DNA from: Streptomyces sp. LX-29
Lineage (GTDB): Bacteria > Actinomycetota > Actinomycetes > Streptomycetales > Streptomycetaceae
Direction: 5' to 3'
Length of the DNA: 64,000 bases
NCBI RefSeq assembly: GCF_029541745.1
Contig: NZ_CP089746.1
Coordinates: 3,729,559-3,793,558, forward strand
This document shows, piece by piece, positions 1 to 7,851 of this stretch. Numbering within the stretch: the stretch's first letter is position 1; each line of letters begins with the position of its first letter. A program made the position numbers and the translations under genes. The notes under the pieces were generated by a model. It was not told the DNA's origin and did not search any database. It worked only from the letters and a program-made list of their open reading frames with translations.

Positions 1-575
1 ACCAGGTGGGCGAGGTGGTAGCCGGAGCAGTCCAGGTGGTAGCGGCCCTGCGGATGGGCCGCGCGAACGGCGCGGATCTCGGCCAGCATGCGCTCGACCT
101 CCGCGCGATCCCACAGGGCCGGGTCGAGCCGGAGGTTGAGGTAGAGCGTGCGCTCGTCCAACCTCCGCTCCTCCAGGGACGGGGCCGCCTCCGGTTCGGC
201 GCCGCGCTTCGCGGCGTTGACCCGGGCCACGTGCTCGGTGGCCAGCACCGTGGTGAGGGAGACCCGTTGGCAGCCCTGCCGCCAGGTCTCGGCGATGTCG
301 GGGTGCTCGCTCCAGAGCCGGTAGTAGGAGTAGAGCAGGAAGTAGGGGGGCCGGATGAGCCTCATCCGGGCGTGGTTGGTGCCGGTGGAGAGCACGTACT
401 CCGCGTCGCCGTCCGCCAGCGCCCGGGCGAGCCCCGGGGTCATCCAGTTGTCCGGGAAACCCCGTGCTATCTCGGGTTTCTCGAGTATGGGGAAGTATCC
501 CCGCGCGACCGACGCGCGGTAGATCGGGATGTCCCGTACCCGGTCGATGATGTCGGGCGTCGGCTGACCGTCCAT
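1..575 (-). CDS. PaaK/LuxE-like adenylate-forming enzyme, N-terminal part (partial)
   Basis: The reading frame starts at ATG 575 (GAGG-rich sequence just upstream) and runs off the left edge, so only about 191 N-terminal residues are visible. The stretch FPILEKPEI followed by VLSTGTNHARMRLIRP and SYYRLW resembles the P-loop-like substrate-activation region of the phenylacetate-CoA ligase/LuxE acyl-protein synthetase superfamily, which adenylates carboxylates. The active-site core and C-terminal domain lie outside the window, so substrate and reaction cannot be read. It follows the repeat-bearing small peptide gene at 711-863 on the same strand, separated by a hairpin, which suggests it acts on that peptide or on a group attached to it. 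The family call rests on pattern recognition of a fragment. A different adenylating enzyme family is possible. Confidence 0.55.
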   Translation of the reverse strand, partial: MDGQPTPDIIDRVRDIPIYRASVARGYFPILEKPEIARGFPDNWMTPGLARALADGDAEYVLSTGTNHARMRLIRPPYFLLYSYYRLWSEHPDIAETWRQGCQRVSLTTVLATEHVARVNAAKRGAEPEAAPSLEERRLDERTLYLNLRLDPALWDRAEVERMLAEIRAVRAAHPQGRYHLDCSGYHLAHL

Positions 576-607
576 TGCCACCCTCGGGTGTCCTCGAAGA
601 AACGGAA

Positions 608-630
608 GCCCCGCACGGGTGGCGCGGGGC
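608..630 (-). terminator. Hairpin between peptide gene and ligase gene
   Basis: GCCCCGC (608-614) pairs with GCGGGGC (624-630) around a 9-nt loop. On the minus strand the hairpin is followed by a pyrimidine-rich stretch. It lies 80 nt after the peptide stop and 33 nt before the ligase start, a good position for an attenuator or RNA stabiliser that keeps peptide mRNA in excess over enzyme mRNA. The role is inferred. Confidence 0.35.
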
Positions 631-710
631 CGAAGGGCGGAGAGGGCGTCACGGCCGCGGTGGCCGCGACGCCCACTCCGGTCATGCGGTGCCGTGGTGT
701 CGCCGACGGG

Positions 711-863
711 TCAGGAGATGCATCCCGTCTTGCCCGCCGCGCTGATGCAGCCCGTCTTCGGCGCCGCGCTGATGCAGCCGTCCTTGGCGCCCTGGGCCGA
801 GTTGGCGGCCACCCAGCGCTGCCAGACCGCGTCCTGAGCCATCTTCTTGATCAGCTGTTCCAT
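711..863 (-). CDS. Putative RiPP precursor peptide with three GCIS repeats
   Basis: This 50-residue ORF starts at ATG 863, with GGAGG at 871-875 seven bases upstream, and stops at 711. Residues 1-26 form a leader-like segment (MEQLIKKMAQDAVWQRW, then Ala/Asn/Gln-rich), probably an amphipathic helix. Residues 27-50 are a 9-residue repeat in three copies: KDGCISAAP, KTGCISAAG, KTGCIS. The protein ends immediately after the third GCIS. Cys and Ser recur at fixed spacing, as in ribosomally made, post-translationally modified peptides where Cys/Ser are modified or crosslinked. The gene has its own promoter-like region and is followed by an adenylate-forming enzyme. I do not recognise a named family. 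The product could also be a small unmodified Cys-rich peptide. Maturation enzymes, if any, lie left of the window. Confidence 0.7.
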   Translation of the reverse strand: MEQLIKKMAQDAVWQRWVAANSAQGAKDGCISAAPKTGCISAAGKTGCIS

Positions 864-924
864 GATGAAACCTCCGAAATGCGTTAATTGCGGCGAAGAT
901 TGGCATATGTACCGCTCCGCACCG

Positions 925-969
925 ACCGTAAAGGTTTGACCAACTGAGTGTCAACGCATGGTCAGTTGA
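925..969 (-). promoter_or_regulatory. Promoter and overlapping inverted repeats of the peptide gene
   Basis: On the minus strand, TTGACA (949-954) and TACGGT (925-930) are separated by 18 bp, a good match to a vegetative sigma-factor promoter; transcription would begin near 918. Two inverted repeats with identical 9-bp spacers share this site: TTGAC/GTCAA (936-954) and TCAAC/GTTGA (951-969). The first covers the -35 box and part of the spacer, so a bound regulator would block RNA polymerase. The regulator is unknown and no regulator gene is visible next to it. Confidence 0.45.
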
Positions 970-1228
970 TGTGATCGCCACCATGCGGGCGTGCGCGGCC
1001 GCGCCTGGACCGGCCGCGACTCGGGGGTCCAAGGGCGCGCCGGCGACCCCGAACCGCCGCCCGGGTGGCCCCGGGCGACTCCGGGCAGGGCGTACGGAGG
1101 CGCGCCGGGGGCGACCCGGAGGCGTGCCGCCAGGGGCCGGAGCGCGTGCCGAGACGGCCCGCGGCTGGTCGCCTACGGGCCACCCCGGCACGGCACTTCG
1201 GCTGATTCCGACGGTGGCACCGCCGGCC

Positions 1229-1273
1229 GGATCAGTCCGTCTGTATCAGTACGGATCAGTCCGTATCAGTCCG
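1229..1273. repeat. Short ATCAGT repeats downstream of the SulP gene
   Basis: The interval 970-1305 holds no convincing gene. Its only structure is a cluster of ATCAGT(C/A)CG-type copies, with a 16-bp inverted repeat TACGGA-TCAG-TCCGTA at 1250-1265. It lies about 40 bp past the stop of the SulP permease gene and may act as its terminator. The remaining 250 bp is very GC-rich and otherwise featureless. Confidence 0.4.
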
Positions 1274-1305
1274 GCCGCGCTCCGATCAGCCCGGCTCGGC
1301 CTCGA

Positions 1306-2865
1306 TCAACCCGCCACGCGCACCGACGCGGCGGCCTCGTCGCCCGCCTCGGCCGGACCCGTCATCCGCACCGGCTCGGTGCCGGTGATGTTGTGGCGGG
1401 CGGCCCAGTTCTCCAGGGCCGCGCGGCAGGCGTGGTCCAGGTGCCGGACCGCCGTCAGGTCGAGCTCGATCGGCCGGTCCTTCGGCAACGCCTCCAGGGT
1501 CTCCAGGATGCGCGGGAGCCGGAGGAAGGTGGCGTTGCCGGAGAGGGTCACCACCGTTCTCCCGCCGGTGAGTTCGCGGGTGTCGAGGTGGACGTGCGAG
1601 GTCTCCCACGCCGACTTCGCCACGGCCAGCACCAGGCCCAGCACCACACCTTCGAACATGCTGGTCGTCACGATGGCGATGGCCGTGACGGCGAGGATGA
1701 CGACCTCACCGCGGTGCTCCCGCCAGAGCGGGCCGATCTCCTTGACGGGGATCAGCTTGCAGCCCGCGTGCACCAGCACGCCCGCCAGCGCCGCGAGCGG
1801 GATGATCCCGATCGCCGCCGGCAGCAGCACGGTGAAGAGCAGCAGCCACAGCCCGTGCAGGATGCGGGAGAGCACGGTCTTGGCGCCCGCCTGGACGTTG
1901 GCGGAGCTGCGGACGATCACCGCGGTCATCGGCAGCGCCCCGAGGACGCCGCACACGGTGTTGCCCACGCCCTGCGCGACCAGTTCCTTGTCGTAGTGCG
2001 TACGCGGTCCGTCGTGCATCCGGTCCACCGCCGCCGCGCTGAAGAGCGACTCCGCCGAGGCGATCAGGGTGAAGGCGAGGACCGTACCGAGGGCGGCCAC
2101 GGTGCCCAACGAGGTGAGGTCGTTCAGGGCCGGCGGCTGGATGGCGTCGACGAGCCCCTGGACCTTCACGTTCGCGACGTCCAGGTCGCCGATCGCCGTG
2201 ACGGCCGTGGCCAGGGCCACCGCGACCAGCGGAGCCGGGACGAGCTGCGCCTTGGCGGGCAGCTTCTTCCAGCCGACCAGCACGACGATGGTGCCGAGGC
2301 CCACCGCGAAGGCGGTCAGGGCGGTGCGGCTGGTGGCGATGTCGCCGATCAGCCCCGGGATTCCGGCGATCTTGTCCAGGCCGGAGCGCGGCTGCTTGAC
2401 GCCGGCCATCGTGTACAACTGCCCGAAGATGAGGACGAGTCCGATGCCGGCCAGCATGCCCTGCACGACCGAAACGGAGATCGCCCGGAACCAGCGGCCG
2501 AACCGCAGCAGGCCGAGGATGATCTGCAGCGCCCCGGTGGCCAGCACGATCGCGCCGAGCATGCCGAGGCCGAACTCCCGTACGGCCTCGAAGACGAGCA
2601 CGGTCAGACCGGCGGCGGGGCCGCTGACCTGGAGGGCACTGCCGGGCATGAAGCCCACGACCAGGCCACCGACGATGCCGGTGATCAGGCCGAGTTCGGC
2701 GGGTACGCCCGACGCCACGGCCACGCCGACGCACAACGGCAGGGCCACGAGGAACACGACGAGCGAGGCGAGCGCGTCCTGACGGACGACGGCCGGGTTC
2801 TTGAGGTTGGAGAAGGCGGAAAGCACGGGTGAGGGTCCCCCTGTCTTCGTGTCGGGCCGGTTCAC
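1306..2865 (-). CDS. SulP-family anion permease (probable bicarbonate transporter)
   Basis: A 519-residue multi-spanning membrane protein. The N-terminal half carries SulP hallmarks (DALASLVVFLVALPLCVGVA, then GLITGIVGG and the SGPAAGLTVLV motif), with about ten to twelve hydrophobic segments to residue 400. The C-terminal 100 residues (LDTRELTGGRTVVTLSG onwards) form a short STAS-like domain. The start overlaps the end of the upstream carbonic anhydrase gene by 4 bp, so the two are translationally coupled. SulP proteins paired with beta-carbonic anhydrase usually move bicarbonate, so this pair probably supplies or balances HCO3- for carboxylation reactions. Sulfate or another anion cannot be excluded from sequence alone. 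Confidence 0.85.
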   Translation of the reverse strand: MNRPDTKTGGPSPVLSAFSNLKNPAVVRQDALASLVVFLVALPLCVGVAVASGVPAELGLITGIVGGLVVGFMPGSALQVSGPAAGLTVLVFEAVREFGLGMLGAIVLATGALQIILGLLRFGRWFRAISVSVVQGMLAGIGLVLIFGQLYTMAGVKQPRSGLDKIAGIPGLIGDIATSRTALTAFAVGLGTIVVLVGWKKLPAKAQLVPAPLVAVALATAVTAIGDLDVANVKVQGLVDAIQPPALNDLTSLGTVAALGTVLAFTLIASAESLFSAAAVDRMHDGPRTHYDKELVAQGVGNTVCGVLGALPMTAVIVRSSANVQAGAKTVLSRILHGLWLLLFTVLLPAAIGIIPLAALAGVLVHAGCKLIPVKEIGPLWREHRGEVVILAVTAIAIVTTSMFEGVVLGLVLAVAKSAWETSHVHLDTRELTGGRTVVTLSGNATFLRLPRILETLEALPKDRPIELDLTAVRHLDHACRAALENWAARHNITGTEPVRMTGPAEAGDEAAASVRVAG

Positions 2866-3482
2866 AGGGCTCCGAACGACAGACCGCCGTTGTCCGGCCG
2901 GTGCACTCTGACCGCACCGGTGTGTACCTCGTAGTACCAGGCGTGCAGGGAGAGCCGCCCCTCGGCGACGCCCTCCCTGACGCAGGGGTAGCCGCGCAAC
3001 GTCTCCAACTGCGCGATGGCGTGGGCCTGTACGGCCTCCGCCACGTCCTCCGAGTCCGCCGCCAGCGAGCGGACGGACGCGTGCGGCGGCACGGCCTCCT
3101 CCAGCCAGCCGCGGACGGCGGGGACGGCGGAGAGATCCTCGTCCCGGACCACGGCGCCCACCGCGCCGCAGTGGGAGTGCCCACAGACGACGATGTCGCG
3201 GACGCCGAGCACCCGCACCGCGTATTCGATGGTGGCCGCCTCGCCCGTGGGGCGACTGTCGCCCGGGTACGACGGAACGATGTTGCCGGCGGTACGCAGT
3301 TCGAAGAGCTCACCCGGGCGCGCCCCGGTGATCAGAGCCGGCACCACGCGCGAGTCCGAGCACGTGATGAACAGGACTTCGGGGGCCTGGCCCGCTTCGA
3401 GGGCCCGGAAGGTTTCGGCGTGCCGGGGGTCGGCCACATGGGTGGCCGAGAAGGAGCGCGCGTGGTCGATCAGTGACTTCAT
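2862..3482 (-). CDS. Beta-class carbonic anhydrase
   Basis: A 206-residue protein interconverting CO2 and bicarbonate. It contains the zinc ligand set of beta enzymes: CSDSRV (Cys and Asp-Arg dyad, about residues 41-46) and HSHCGAVGAV (His and Cys, about residues 101-110). The ATG start at 3482 has AGGAGG nine bases upstream. It precedes and overlaps the SulP permease gene by 4 bp, a common two-gene arrangement in actinobacteria. Length and motif order are normal for the family. Confidence 0.92.
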   Translation of the reverse strand: MKSLIDHARSFSATHVADPRHAETFRALEAGQAPEVLFITCSDSRVVPALITGARPGELFELRTAGNIVPSYPGDSRPTGEAATIEYAVRVLGVRDIVVCGHSHCGAVGAVVRDEDLSAVPAVRGWLEEAVPPHASVRSLAADSEDVAEAVQAHAIAQLETLRGYPCVREGVAEGRLSLHAWYYEVHTGAVRVHRPDNGGLSFGAL

Positions 3483-4293
3483 GATGGCCTGCCTCCTGCG
3501 TCTCGACGGCGTTCGTCGAGACGCGGTGTGGTCGGGTCGGTCAAGAGCTGCGGGCGCGGCGGCGATGGGTCAGACACCACGCCCTCGGGGCTTACGCCGC
3601 GCCGCTGCGGCACATTCTGGTTCACGGCCGCATCCGGCAATTTACCAGCGCATTACCTCCCGATGACAGATTAAAATCTCGTCAAAACCGGTATGGAATC
3701 GGGCACTTGACAAGACTCCGGGTCGAACGGCCGCCACAGTCAGGGCTGTCGGAAAACCGCCGGTCGACGGACGCCCGCGGACCACGTTTGTATCGCCGAC
3801 CGTCGTAGGGATCCACCTGGTCAAACCGCCGACGCGACCGCCCGGGGCGCCATCCTCGACGCCGTGCGCCAGGGAAAGATTTCAGCCACTTCCGCGACCG
3901 CCCAGGAATCGCCTCGGGCGGCCGAAGAGTGAAAAGCGACACAGCGGGAATAGCAGCGCGGCCATCGGTGCGTGGTGACCACACCGCTCGCCGCCGACGC
4001 GATCCGCGTTCCCATTCGCGACGATTGCTCGACCAGCCGAGAGCCACGCGGCGCGGCCGCTCCGGACCACCGCCGGCGCGGCGAACCGCCGCGACGCGCG
4101 ACGCGAGGGGACGACGCACGTCATCACGCACGGTTCATCGATGCGCACTCGAGAAGAGACGGGGACGGGCCGGGGGACGCGGCGGGCACCGACCGTCGGG
4201 TCCGGCCCGCCGAGCTCGCCTACGGCGTGCGGGTCACGACGGCGGTCGCGAAGCCCTGCCCCCCGAAGCCCGGCCCCCGGTGCCCGTCCCCGA
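3483..4293. other. Non-coding interval, no supported gene
   Basis: About 810 bp between the carbonic anhydrase start and the anti-sigma gene stop. Short open frames exist on both strands but none has a ribosome site, plausible composition or recognisable domain. The part nearest the carbonic anhydrase gene (3630-3715) is AT-richer and probably carries its promoter. It includes AGATT-AA-AATCT at 3668-3679 and a lone TTGACA at 3708-3713. The rest may be decayed sequence. Confidence 0.5.
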
Positions 4294-4794
4294 TCAGGAC
4301 GCCTTCAGCAGCGCGCCTTCCCGCCACTTGAGGATCTTGTCGAAGCTCACCACGGCGCCGGTCGCGTCCTGCCGGTTGCGATAGCGGACGTGGTCGGTCA
4401 GGGCCTCGATCAGGAACAGGCCGCGACCGTGCTCGGCGTGGACGCCGGCGGGGGCGGGCGACTCGGGGCGGTGCGGGAGGGGGGCGAGGCCCGACTCGAG
4501 GGTCGGCGGGGCGAGGGTCGGGTCCGGGGCGGGGGCGAAGCCCGGTCCGCAGTCCGTGACCTCGATGCGGCAGGTGTCGCCGTCGATGAACGCGGTGACG
4601 CGGTACGCCTCACCGGCGCCGCCTCTACCGCCGTGCTCGACCGCGTTGGCGCAGGCCTCGGAGACGGCGAGGGACAGATCGTGGCAGATCTCGGGGTCGA
4701 CGCCGGCCGTCTCCATGGTGCGCCGCAAGAGCTTCCGGGCGAGGGGCACGCTGGCCAGCTCGCGCCGCAATTGCAGAGACCACCAGATGCTCAT
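4294..4794 (-). CDS. RsbW/SpoIIAB-like anti-sigma factor histidine-kinase-fold protein
   Basis: The chosen product is about 166 residues, starting MSIWWSLQLRRELASVPLA. ATG 4794 has GGGAGG (4802-4807) seven bases upstream; ATG codons at 4848 and 4884 are in frame but lack a ribosome site. The HATPase fold is seen as LSLAVSEACANAVEHGG (N-box), TDCGPGFAP (G1 box) and HGRGLFLIEALTDHV (G2 box). Such single-domain ATP-binding proteins sequester sigma factors or phosphorylate anti-sigma antagonists in stress and development circuits. Streptomyces encodes dozens, mostly of unknown partner, and no partner gene is adjacent here. A palindromic ATACGTAT lies at about 4828-4835 upstream of the chosen start. 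Confidence 0.8.
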   Translation of the reverse strand: MSIWWSLQLRRELASVPLARKLLRRTMETAGVDPEICHDLSLAVSEACANAVEHGGRGGAGEAYRVTAFIDGDTCRIEVTDCGPGFAPAPDPTLAPPTLESGLAPLPHRPESPAPAGVHAEHGRGLFLIEALTDHVRYRNRQDATGAVVSFDKILKWREGALLKAS

Positions 4795-4992
4795 GTTCCA
4801 GCCTCCCGGCAGCGGCTCGACATACCGATACGTATTGCCGGTGTCCATGGTCGGTAAGCGCGTGGGGGATGTGACTCCACTCATCTGGCGGAAGCGCGAC
4901 ACGCGGCGACCGGTGTATGAGGCGGGGCGGCACCGGGCCATGTGGCGGAGGACGGCGGGCGCCGGACCGTAGCGCTCCCGCCCCGTCGTACC

Positions 4993-5135
4993 CACCCGTC
5001 ACGGTCTCGAAGCCCTTCCGCCCCACCCGTCACGGCCTCGAAGCCTTGCCGCCCCACCCGTCACGGTCTCGCACCTCGGCCGCCGTCCCGTGGCCCTGCC
5101 GTGGGGAAGAAGCCACGCCCTGCCGTGGGGAAGAA
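4993..5135. repeat. Two adjacent short tandem repeats
   Basis: Copies beginning CACCCGTCACGG(T/C)CTCG start at 4993, 5024 and 5055 (31-bp period). They are followed by two copies of a 25-bp unit containing CCCTGCCGTGGGGAAGAA (5092 and 5117). The region separates the divergent anti-sigma and membrane-protein genes and is probably non-coding, so the promoters of both must lie in or beside it. Confidence 0.6.
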
Positions 5136-5163
5136 AACGGGCCGATGGGATGATGGCGCAGCC

Positions 5164-5949
5164 ATGTCTGCCCCCGTCGCGCGTGCCGGCGCCGATCTGC
5201 GAATGCTGCGGGCCGCGGTCTTCACCGCGGTCTGCGTCGTGCTGTCCGCGGGTGGCCACGCTCTCGCGTCGTGCGCGCCGGTGCCGCTGTGGGCGCTGGG
5301 CGTGGGATGTCTGGCGGTGTTCGCGGTGGCGGCGCCGCTGGCCGGTCGCGAGCGGTCGCTGCCCGGGATCGCGGTGGCGCTGGGCGTGGGGCAGCTCCTG
5401 CTGCACAGCCTGTTCACGATGGCCCAGCACGGCGACGCCACGGCGGTCGCCTGGGAGGCGCGACAGGACGCCCACAAGGGTCGGCTGGTCGCGTTCGCCG
5501 CGCAGATGCTGTGCGACTCCGGCCCGCGCGCCATGGACACGGAGCAGGCGAACCGCCTGATAGCGGACGCCGGCATCGACCCCGGCGCGGCCGGCGTCGC
5601 GCCGCCGCACCACGCCCCGTCCCTCTGGGAAGCGCTGCTGCCGTCCCTGCCCATGGTGCTCGGCCATCTGCTCGCCGCGCTGGCGGCCGGCTGGCTGCTG
5701 CGCCGCGGCGAGGCCGCGCTGTGGCGGCTGGCGCGGCTGTCGACGGACGGGGTCTCGGCGCGGGCGCTGCGCGTCGCCCTGCGACTGGTGCGGGCGCTGC
5801 GCGCCGGGCTGCTCGGCGGCGCCGAGGAGGCCGGCCGTGGCCTGCGGGCGGTCCGCGCGGACGAACGGGACGCCGTGGAGCCGCGCTCGGTGGTGCTCCA
5901 GCACAGCGTGATCAGGCGCGGTCCGCCGGCGGTCGAGCTCGCGGCCTGA
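5164..5949 (+). CDS. Conserved membrane protein preceding copper genes
   Basis: A 261-residue protein starting MSAPVARAGADLRMLRA, at the first in-frame ATG after the upstream repeats. Four hydrophobic segments are visible: about residues 13-35, 38-55, 60-80 and, after a soluble stretch with HHAPS, 155-180. The C-terminal tail is basic and charged. No catalytic motif was found. It stands directly upstream of the YcnI gene in the same orientation and keeps this position in other Streptomyces as I recall, so a role in copper delivery or the cell envelope is plausible but unproven. The long open frame on the opposite strand is an antisense shadow. Confidence 0.7.
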   Translation: MSAPVARAGADLRMLRAAVFTAVCVVLSAGGHALASCAPVPLWALGVGCLAVFAVAAPLAGRERSLPGIAVALGVGQLLLHSLFTMAQHGDATAVAWEARQDAHKGRLVAFAAQMLCDSGPRAMDTEQANRLIADAGIDPGAAGVAPPHHAPSLWEALLPSLPMVLGHLLAALAAGWLLRRGEAALWRLARLSTDGVSARALRVALRLVRALRAGLLGGAEEAGRGLRAVRADERDAVEPRSVVLQHSVIRRGPPAVELAA

Positions 5950-6067
5950 GCCACGCGACCACCACTCCGGGCAGGGATCCGGGAGGGCGTCGCGCGGTGC
6001 CGCACGCGCCCACGCTCGTCTCTCCGCCATGACGTCTCCGACGTTTGATCCACCTGGAATATCTGCC

Positions 6068-6838
6068 ATGAACGCCATGCTTCGTCGTCTCTCCGTCGTC
6101 GGCGGTGCCGCCGCCGGTACCGTCGCCCTCCTCGCCGCCCCCGCCTTCGCGCACGTCAGCGTGCAGCCCGGGCAGGCCGAGAAGGGCGGCTTCAGCACCA
6201 TCAACCTCAAGGTGCCGAACGAGCGGGACAACGCCTCGACGGTCAAGCTCGAAGTCACTGTTCCGACCGACCACCCGCTCGCCTCGGTGATGCCGCAGCC
6301 CGTCCCGGGCTGGGACGTCGAGGTCACCAGGACCAAGCTCGACAAGCCGATCGAGATGCACGGCAAGAAGATCAGCGAGGCGGTCAGCAAGGTCACCTGG
6401 ACCGGCGGCACCATCGAGCCGGGGATGTTCCAGCAGTTCCCGTTGTCCGTGGGCCAGCTCCCCGAGGACGCGGACCGGATCGTCTTCAAGGCGCTCCAGA
6501 CGTACGACAACAAGGAGGTCGTGCGCTGGATCGAGGTGCCCGAGGAGGGCGAGGCGGAGCCGGACCACCCGGCGCCGGTCCTCAAGCTCGTCGAGCCCGC
6601 CGCGGGCTCGGGCGGCCACGGCCACGGAGCCGGCCACCAGGGCGGGAACGGCAAGGGCGGGCACGGCGAGGACGCCGCGGAGCATGACGCGCAGGCCGCG
6701 GCGGCGACGAAGCAGACCGCCGCCTCGAACGACGACAGCGACACCACCGCCCGGGTCCTCGGCATCGTCGGCATCGTCGTCGGCGTCGCCGGGGTCGCGT
6801 TCGGCGTGCTGGCCGGTCGCCGCCGGTCCGCCGCCTGA
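6068..6838 (+). CDS. YcnI/DUF1775 copper-binding exported protein
   Basis: A 256-residue exported protein with a signal peptide ending AFA before HVSVQPG. The mature N-terminal His, together with a downstream Trp, is the copper site described for YcnI-type proteins. The DUF1775 beta-domain spans about residues 27-175. It is followed by a His/Gly-rich linker (GGHGHGAGHQGGNGKGGHG) that could bind extra metal, and one C-terminal membrane helix with a basic tail (residues 230-256). ATG 6068 is preferred because the signal peptide begins there; ATG 6029 would add 13 unlikely residues. In S. lividans the equivalent protein passes copper to Sco and DtpA, which are encoded downstream here too. Confidence 0.88.
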   Translation: MNAMLRRLSVVGGAAAGTVALLAAPAFAHVSVQPGQAEKGGFSTINLKVPNERDNASTVKLEVTVPTDHPLASVMPQPVPGWDVEVTRTKLDKPIEMHGKKISEAVSKVTWTGGTIEPGMFQQFPLSVGQLPEDADRIVFKALQTYDNKEVVRWIEVPEEGEAEPDHPAPVLKLVEPAAGSGGHGHGAGHQGGNGKGGHGEDAAEHDAQAAAATKQTAASNDDSDTTARVLGIVGIVVGVAGVAFGVLAGRRRSAA

Positions 6839-6859
6839 TCGACCCGGAGCGGGCGGGTC

Positions 6860-7100
6860 GGGCGGAGCGCCGTGCGGCGCCTCGAACGACGACCCGTACG
6901 GACGGTGGCGATCCCCGCACGGACCGTGTCGACGAATCGACGTACCGACACCCGCGTGTCCCGGTACGTCGACCCGTCGACCGACCGACTGGTCGACTGA
7001 CTGGCTCGGCGACTCGGTGATTCGGGGACTGGGCGACTCGGCGACCTGCCGACGCACCGATCCACCGACCTGTCGACCCGTCGACCCGTCGACGCGACGC
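6860..7100. repeat. CGAC/GTCGAC-rich low-complexity tract
   Basis: The 356 bp between the YcnI and Sco genes contains a degenerate run of CGAC and CGACC words, with GTCGAC recurring and phrases such as CCGACCGACTGG and GACCCGTCGACC repeated. No gene is supported on either strand. The pattern looks like slippage-generated repeat rather than structured RNA. It lengthens the leader between two co-functional genes. Confidence 0.6.
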
Positions 7101-7194
7101 CATGGCCACACGACGACGTACCGACCCGCCCGCTCCTGACCGAACCTCGATGTACCGGCCCACCGACCCATCGACCCCCTCTGGAGAGCACCCC

Positions 7195-7851
7195 ATGCGC
7201 ACCAAGATCCTTGCTGCTGCCCTGGCCGCCACGGCCGCGCTCGCCCTGACCGCCTGTGGCTCCGACGACAAGGCGCAGGACTCCGACTCCGTCGCCGACG
7301 TCAAGGGCGGCGACAGGAAGGAGTCGGCGATCGTCCTGGACAAGCCGAAGCCCAAGCCGGACCTGATCCTCAAGGACACCGACGGCAAGAAGTTCGACCT
7401 GCTGGAGCAGACCAAGGGCCGGCCCACGCTGGTCTACTTCGGCTACACCTTCTGCCCCGACGTCTGCTCGCTGGTGATGAGCAACGTCGCGATCGCGGAG
7501 CAGGAGCTCTCGCCGGAGGAGCGCGAGAAGCTCCAGGTCATCTTTGTGACCACGGACCCGGAGCGCGACACCCCCAAGCGGATGCGCTCCTGGCTGGACG
7601 GCCAGGGCGGCCAGGACTTCATCGGCCTGACCGGCGACTTCGACACCATCCAGGCCGCCGCCCGGCCGCTGGGCATCCTGGTGGATCCGCCCAAGAAGGA
7701 GAAGGACGGCAGCATCACCGTCAACCACGGCGCGCAGGTGCTCGGCTTCTCGCCCAAGGATGACAAGGCCCACTGGATCTACACCACCGAGACCACGTCG
7801 GAGACCTACACCAAGGACCTCCCGAAGATCATCAAGGGAGTCAACCCGTAA
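7195..7851 (+). CDS. SCO1/SenC-family copper chaperone lipoprotein
   Basis: A 218-residue thioredoxin-fold lipoprotein. The signal ends LALTACGS, with Cys at about residue 18 as the lipidation site. The copper/redox motif FCPDVCSLVM (CxxxC) lies near residues 85-95 and the third ligand His is in VNHGAQVLGF. Sco proteins deliver copper to the CuA site of cytochrome oxidase or act as extracellular thiol reductants. ATG 7195 has GGAGAG upstream. The stop TAA overlaps the next start (TAATG), coupling it to the PCuAC gene. Confidence 0.92.
   Translation: MRTKILAAALAATAALALTACGSDDKAQDSDSVADVKGGDRKESAIVLDKPKPKPDLILKDTDGKKFDLLEQTKGRPTLVYFGYTFCPDVCSLVMSNVAIAEQELSPEEREKLQVIFVTTDPERDTPKRMRSWLDGQGGQDFIGLTGDFDTIQAAARPLGILVDPPKKEKDGSITVNHGAQVLGFSPKDDKAHWIYTTETTSETYTKDLPKIIKGVNP

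Noticed and set aside
467..685. A 72-residue minus-strand frame between the peptide and the ligase
   Set aside because: Overlaps the ligase start in another frame and crosses the hairpin; no domain. The peptide and ligase frames are better supported.
3682..4148. Several small open frames in the non-coding interval
   Set aside because: Mutually overlapping on both strands, Arg-rich, no ribosome sites, and no recognisable domain; treated as non-coding.
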